DNA from: Plasmopara viticola
Taxonomy: Eukaryota; Oomycota; Peronosporomycetes; Peronosporales; Peronosporaceae
DNA length: 64,000 nt
NCBI GenBank assembly: GCA_001695595.3
Contig: MBPM02000037.1
Location: forward strand, 434,001-498,000
Direction of reading: 5' to 3'
The translations under genes were made by a program, and so were the position numbers. The notes beneath the pieces are model-generated. The model saw only the letters and a list, made by a program, of their open reading frames with translations, had not been told where the DNA came from and ran no database searches. Each line of letters starts with the position of its first letter. Positions within the stretch are counted from its first letter, which is position 1. Shown here one piece after another: positions 60,272 through 64,000 of this stretch.

Positions 60272-60633
60272 ATTCATGGATCTGGTGGCAGCCAGACTCG
60301 TGGCGAATACGACATAGGCTGGATTAGTGACCCAAAAAGCGCAGTGGATTCGAGCACTGAACCGGATGGGGATTGGAGCGAGGCTGGTCGATGCAGGGAA
60401 TGGATAGAGGAAGAAGGAGACAACGTTACCACAACCAGCGAACACCTTGTGGATTTGCGAGAAATGCTGTACCAGGTACGCAGTGGTGTTGTCTTGTTAA
60501 CATTGTGGTCACTTATTGCGACATTTTTTAGTGCTTTGCGATGGACCTCATGGGGATGAGGCACCCTTACCGCCACATCATAGTAAACCGCTTTCCGCAG
60601 AAGTCAAAGCAATGGCCATACACTTTTTGTTGA
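60272..60633 (+). CDS. 3' part of an unknown spliced gene
   Basis: Two exons, 60272-60475 and 60532-60633, join across a 56-bp intron (GTACGC...TTTTTTAG) to give 101 residues ending at TGA 60631-60633. Exon A is acidic (EYDIGWISDPKSAVDS, REWIEEEGDN, EHLVDLREMLYQ) and exon B is compact and basic (CFAMDLMGMRHPYRH, NRFPQKSKQWPYTFC). The splice site choice is supported by the clean frame. The 5' part is unclear: GTAG just before 60272 may be an acceptor, and plus-strand frames at 59875-60270 (for example YKKLRSSYTFNVSTCQLLL) may be upstream exons, but I could not join them. The family is not recognised. Confidence 0.45.
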
Positions 60634-61075
60634 TCTTGTAAAATTGTTTGCTCACAAAAGAGGCCAAGAATATCACGCAACTCTGACACTTAGCTTTACC
60701 CAGGTGATTGTTCATTTCTTCGCATTGCAGGTTTTGAGCTCACCACGAGTTATTGCACCACTGTTTTTAAATGCGTTAAGGTGATTGTACGAGTACTGCG
60801 GCATTAAACCAAGCACTACAAGCAAAACATCTCTCCAGGAACCTTCGGCGACATCATGCTTGTAATTATTACCTCGCTACCAAAAATTCTCTATTGTTAC
60901 TCTTTGAATTTACTACCCCCAACTCCATTCCCTTTATGACCGCACGCAATACTTGCTGCTGGCGCGATTGTATTAATAATCTGCTGTGTCCTTCTAGCGC
61001 TCCTGCTTTAGAGACCCCGCACAATGGCGTATGATTTCCGTGCCTCTTCCTCCTTTTAATCCTACGACTTTCTAG

Positions 61076-61197
61076 ACGTGAAGCAATCAAAGGCGCAGAG
61101 AGAGCTACAGAGGCAGGAACAACATCGAGAACAAGCAATCAAAATGAGCTCTTCTCAGAAGGAACGAGATCTCGAAATGAAAAGTGGGAACCTCTGA
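61076..61197 (+). CDS. Possible terminal exon, highly charged (uncertain)
   Basis: After a plausible acceptor (TTTCTAG at 61069-61075) the frame gives 39 codons rich in Lys, Arg, Gln and Glu (KQSKAQRELQRQEQHREQ, SSSQKERDLEMK) ending at TGA 61195-61197. It would form a charged helix. No upstream exon could be assigned. It may be a chance reading. Confidence 0.2.
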
Positions 61198-61646
61198 AGG
61201 CTAAAATACTTGTATTCTGTAAGAATTATTTGTGGGCATGCGGCCATTTTACAAGTGCGTACTATATAGTATACAATACATATTCGCCGTCTCTGAGGGT
61301 AGTCCACAGGTACGCTCGTTGCTTTAATATGCGAAGGAAGAGTGGACGACGCGTCATATATCAAACACACATCGAAACGAAAACCACACGGCAAAAGACT
61401 TAAATCTGTCGATTTCATTATCACTGGAAATGTCATGCGGAAGAATGATGTACGACTTATTTTTGCTTGTCGTGGGTACTTAGCCGTCGAGTTTACAAAG
61501 CGTTGTACGCTTGTTGAGGTTGAGTGATTCCATTTCATCTTTGTTGAGTAATTCAGCATCGCGATTGTCGTTAAAGGCTTGCCTCTCTTTATTTGAAACA
61601 CCCACGTTGCATTATCAATTGCGTGAAAGACATCCCCAATCATCAT
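61155..61646 (-). pseudogene. Frame downstream of the CRN header, possible effector C-terminal remnant
   Basis: A 163-codon frame (start MIGDVFHAIDNATWVFQIK, then VNSTAKYPRQAKI and CGFRFDVCLIYDAS) on the same strand and 78 bases downstream of the CRN header relic, with a stop in between. In CRN proteins a variable effector domain follows the header, so this position suggests a remnant of that part. No known CRN C-terminal type is recognised, and it could be an independent frame. Confidence 0.25.
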
Positions 61647-61723
61647 AATTGTAGTCTAAGTCGAGACTTTTTGCCAGCTTAAAGCTTCAGCGCTCATTCG
61701 TGTTGCTTCTTGATCGACGTAGC

Positions 61724-62059
61724 TTATTGTGGTGGGAGTTTCACCAACATGTAAATTACTGCGCGTTCAGATTAAAATTCCGCGCCAAAGTAATTTTGTC
61801 GAGAATCTACGACGGTGCATCGAAAGATCTTGCCACCTTGTAAAAAGGTCTTCACACGGTGATCGTCCTTCCACCACTCGCCGTTTTTCTTTGCCAAGTA
61901 CAACGTCAATAATCTTGCGTCAAAACTGTAGCGCTCTGTGTATCACTTCTTGTCAAAGATAGCTTCCTGCAGCGCGCTCGCTTTCGCATCACGTGCGATC
62001 TTCACGGAAAATACGATCTCTTCACCATTCACTGCGCACTACAGCTCCACCTCTGCCAT
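61724..62059 (-). pseudogene. Broken Crinkler (CRN) effector N-terminal header
   Basis: A single frame of 112 codons from ATG 62057-62059 has stops at codons 7 (TAG), 39 (TGA), 96 (TAA) and 112 (TAA). Despite them the order of CRN header features is clear: a start followed by hydrophobic strand, VFSVKIARDAKASALQEAI, the LFLAK-type signature as LTLYLAKKNGEWWKDD, a middle part around RQNYFGAEF, and the closing VLV-P motif as IYMLVKLPPQ. Intact CRN headers are about 110-130 residues and carry the protein to and into host cells; the C-terminal domain acts in the host nucleus. This copy cannot encode a working effector. Downstream frames on the same strand might be the remains of its C-terminal domain. 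Note that the VLV-P position is the known recombination point between headers and effector domains. Confidence 0.75.
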
Positions 62060-62902
62060 GTTTAAACTTCGAGACTGAGAATCAAAAGAGAGCGAGAATA
62101 ATCAGCACATTCGGTAACTTCCTTAATTTGATAGTGCCATTGACGTCATTCTTATCAATCGAGGCGAACTACTCACAAAAATTGGTCGAGAGATACTCTA
62201 GATATATAAATCGATTGAGTCACTGCTTTTACATTGCACAGTCTCAACAATATTTTCGATACAAATGCACTATTTTTCAAATTGTACGACAACCATCAGT
62301 CATCTCGATACGCAGGCATTCGGAGATATTGCAAAGTGACTGGCGAATTAGGTAAAAGATCGTTGAATTTTTGTGCTTCTTCTTTGAGCCTAGAATTTCC
62401 ATGATGAAATGGAATCTAATGTCAACGCCTGAGACTCTAGCTTGTAGTAGTAGAGGAAGGGGATACCCAATTTGGCTAGCAGTAGAGAGTAATTAAGGAT
62501 TTTTTTTTCTGGACCCATCGTGGTGATTTCTGAAGCACCAGTATATATCGCCTTATATTGCAGCGCTGTCAGCCGAACCAATTAGCGCTTCATCCCTTAA
62601 AGAGTTGGCAAAGCAAGAGACACTTAGCAATTCTACGCAAAAAGAGCTGGCAAAAGAGTGACCAAACAACTTGAAGTGCACGAGTGCTGACAGTACGAAT
62701 TGAAGCTTTCGAGATGCTCGTCGATTACACGTTGCTTTTAGAAAGTCTGACAACACCCTCAAAGCGAAGGCTTAAATTTTTAGAATCTGACGAAGGGCAG
62801 TTATTTGATACGGCTATAATAGCATGAAAGCTTGTTGCCTCGTAAACGGGAACTTCACCACTCTGTCTGGATAACAAGTCGAAAATCGATTTTAATACTT
62901 AC

Positions 62903-63400
62903 TTTACCAAGTCCCATGTGAACAAGCTGTCTCCCGCTGTGGCCCACGAAGTGTTAGTCTCACGAAAAAAAGTCTCTCGCGGGTTGCACACGAGCTCGCC
63001 GATAGGGCTTACAAGCAACATGGAGTAGTACAGCACCTCACTTTCTTTTTCCGCATACCCACAGGGTGCAGCCGACGCGCTTGTTGCTGACATCAATTGT
63101 ATATCTGCAATTTGCCTGCCACTCCAGCTACTTGAGTCACGTCGGTTTTGGACTTGCAGATGTAACCCGTGAACGCCATCTTTAAAGCACCAGTTTGCAG
63201 TCGTAGTAAATAGCTCACTGGTATGTCGTATGCACCTTACCTCTGGCAGCTTTAATATGTCGATTTTGTCTTCCTTCTCCACACAGCATAAATTTACGTG
63301 CTGTTTAAAAGAAGGTTTTTAAAACTTACTCGATCGCAAAATATAACTATTGCGCTTAACCTGCGGATCTTCAAGCACGCGAGGCACTTAAACTATTAAC
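62903..63400 (-). pseudogene. Nitrilase-superfamily (Nta1-like) remnant
   Basis: Near 63.38 kb the minus strand reads VLEDPQVKRNSYILRS, followed by a strong donor (GTAAGTTTT). Between 63.08 and 62.90 kb it reads CGYAEKESEVLYYSMLLV, SPIGELVCNPRETFFRET and GDSLFTWDLVK, then a donor GTAAGTATT. The pattern 'GYAE...YNS.LLV.P.GE...RKT....GD.L..WDL' is typical of carbon-nitrogen hydrolases, with the spacing of N-terminal amidases (Nta1, which deamidates N-terminal Asn/Gln in the N-degron pathway). The expected catalytic Lys after Arg is Glu here (RET for RKT). No exon with the catalytic Cys follows before unrelated sequence. I infer a decayed or truncated copy; exon borders are uncertain. Confidence 0.4.
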
Positions 63401-63600
63401 ACTTGACGATTCGCCAATTTAGCCATCAACGCACCATATAGCACTATATCATCTTGCATTTCCAGCAAAATAACTGAAATCTTAGCAAAGAGCTAGATGG
63501 CGTGTACTCACTAATTATATGCTCGCATCTTGACTTTCTTATCGTATAGTTGATGCGGTATCTACACCTTTAGTATTGGTGCAGCGCTTCGAAATACTAT

Positions 63601-63969
63601 TCAGTGGATTTGTCGGAAGCCAGAATTTGAGCCAAAGTGCACAACACTTGGTAGCGAATAGTATTTAGTAGTCCTCAAAATATTAACGCGCTGATAATTT
63701 CTCGTCTTCTTCAAGAATTCATCCCGCGCAAGTGTTTGCGTGGTCTCCGATTCGGTCTTCGCCTCGAGAGACAACTTTTGTCCGCATAGATCATAAGTAA
63801 ATTTATACAAAAGTAGCAATGAAATTAACGTGAAGTAAATTGGAATGGCCGATGGGCGTATGTTTAAAGCACAAGTTCCGGTAATAGAAGCAAATATTAA
63901 AGATGTCGTGCTCGGTGTTGACCTGGTAGCCCGACCAAGAAGATGTACATTACTATCAAGGAGAGGCAT
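63601..63969 (-). CDS. Putative membrane-protein fragment at the window edge
   Basis: In-frame ATG at 63967-63969 (MPLLDSNVHLLGRA); the frame stays open to the left and could start beyond the window. A hydrophobic segment (IPIYFTLISLLLLYKFTYDL, about residues 45-64) is followed by a charged region (KLSLEAKTESETTQTLARDE). The last 30 codons look less coding, so an intron near GTTAATATT (about 63690) is possible. No family recognised. Confidence 0.35.
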   Translation of the reverse strand: MPLLDSNVHLLGRATRSTPSTTSLIFASITGTCALNIRPSAIPIYFTLISLLLLYKFTYDLCGQKLSLEAKTESETTQTLARDEFLKKTRNYQRVNILRTTKYYSLPSVVHFGSNSGFRQIH

Positions 63970-64000
63970 GTACTCATTTAATTGCAATGCTACGTATATT

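Noticed and set aside
1..64000. A new multi-gene defence or biosynthetic system
   Set aside because: The intact genes are unrelated housekeeping or signalling functions with no shared context; nothing supports a coordinated novel system.

Overview
The window looks like nuclear DNA of an oomycete, most likely a Peronosporales species (Phytophthora or downy-mildew type). The evidence is the short GT-AG introns (53-79 bp, one of about 156 bp), compact intron-poor genes, Ty1/copia elements, a protein with WRKY19-like CxxxxC...CxxH-GGG zinc repeats, and a broken Crinkler (CRN) effector header. No tRNA, rRNA, CRISPR or operon structure was seen. All names come from motif recognition by eye; no database search was possible.

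Layout. 0.7-2.2 kb (-): zinc-repeat protein. 2.2-16.7 kb: AT-rich gene-poor DNA with one strong hairpin. 16.75-17.2 kb (-): frameshifted coding relic. 17.4-20.25 kb (-): four-exon gene for an 860-residue, lysine-rich, probably nuclear protein of unknown function. 20.3-33.7 kb: gene-poor DNA with scattered coding relics. 33.7-38.0 kb (-): old, heavily mutated Ty1/copia element with both LTRs still visible. 38.4-40.8 kb: two intact convergent housekeeping genes, a TMEM18-family membrane protein (+) and nicotinate phosphoribosyltransferase (-). 40.8-46.1 kb: gene-poor. 46.1-50.6 kb (+): young, structurally complete Ty1/copia element (146-bp LTRs with two mismatches, 5-bp target duplication GATTT, primer site), disabled by one nonsense codon and one frameshift. 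51.4-52.9 kb (-): two orphan reading frames. 53.0-56.2 kb (+): WNK-type protein kinase. 57.5-58.5 kb: palindromes and a decayed frame. 58.6-59.8 kb (+): three-exon replication factor C subunit 3. 60.3-60.6 kb (+): 3' end of an unknown spliced gene. 61-64 kb (-): effector and enzyme relics, namely a CRN header with stops, a nitrilase-fold exon missing its expected Lys, and a membrane-protein frame reaching the window edge.

The genes do not form one pathway: kinase signalling, DNA replication (clamp loader), NAD salvage and membrane functions sit in small islands between transposon-derived and degenerate DNA. This is the island-and-desert layout known from filamentous plant pathogens. I see no convincing new multi-gene system. 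The items most worth checking are the CRN relic, the near-intact copia element, the WNK kinase with its regulatory residues, the 860-residue orphan, and the clustered perfect palindromes.
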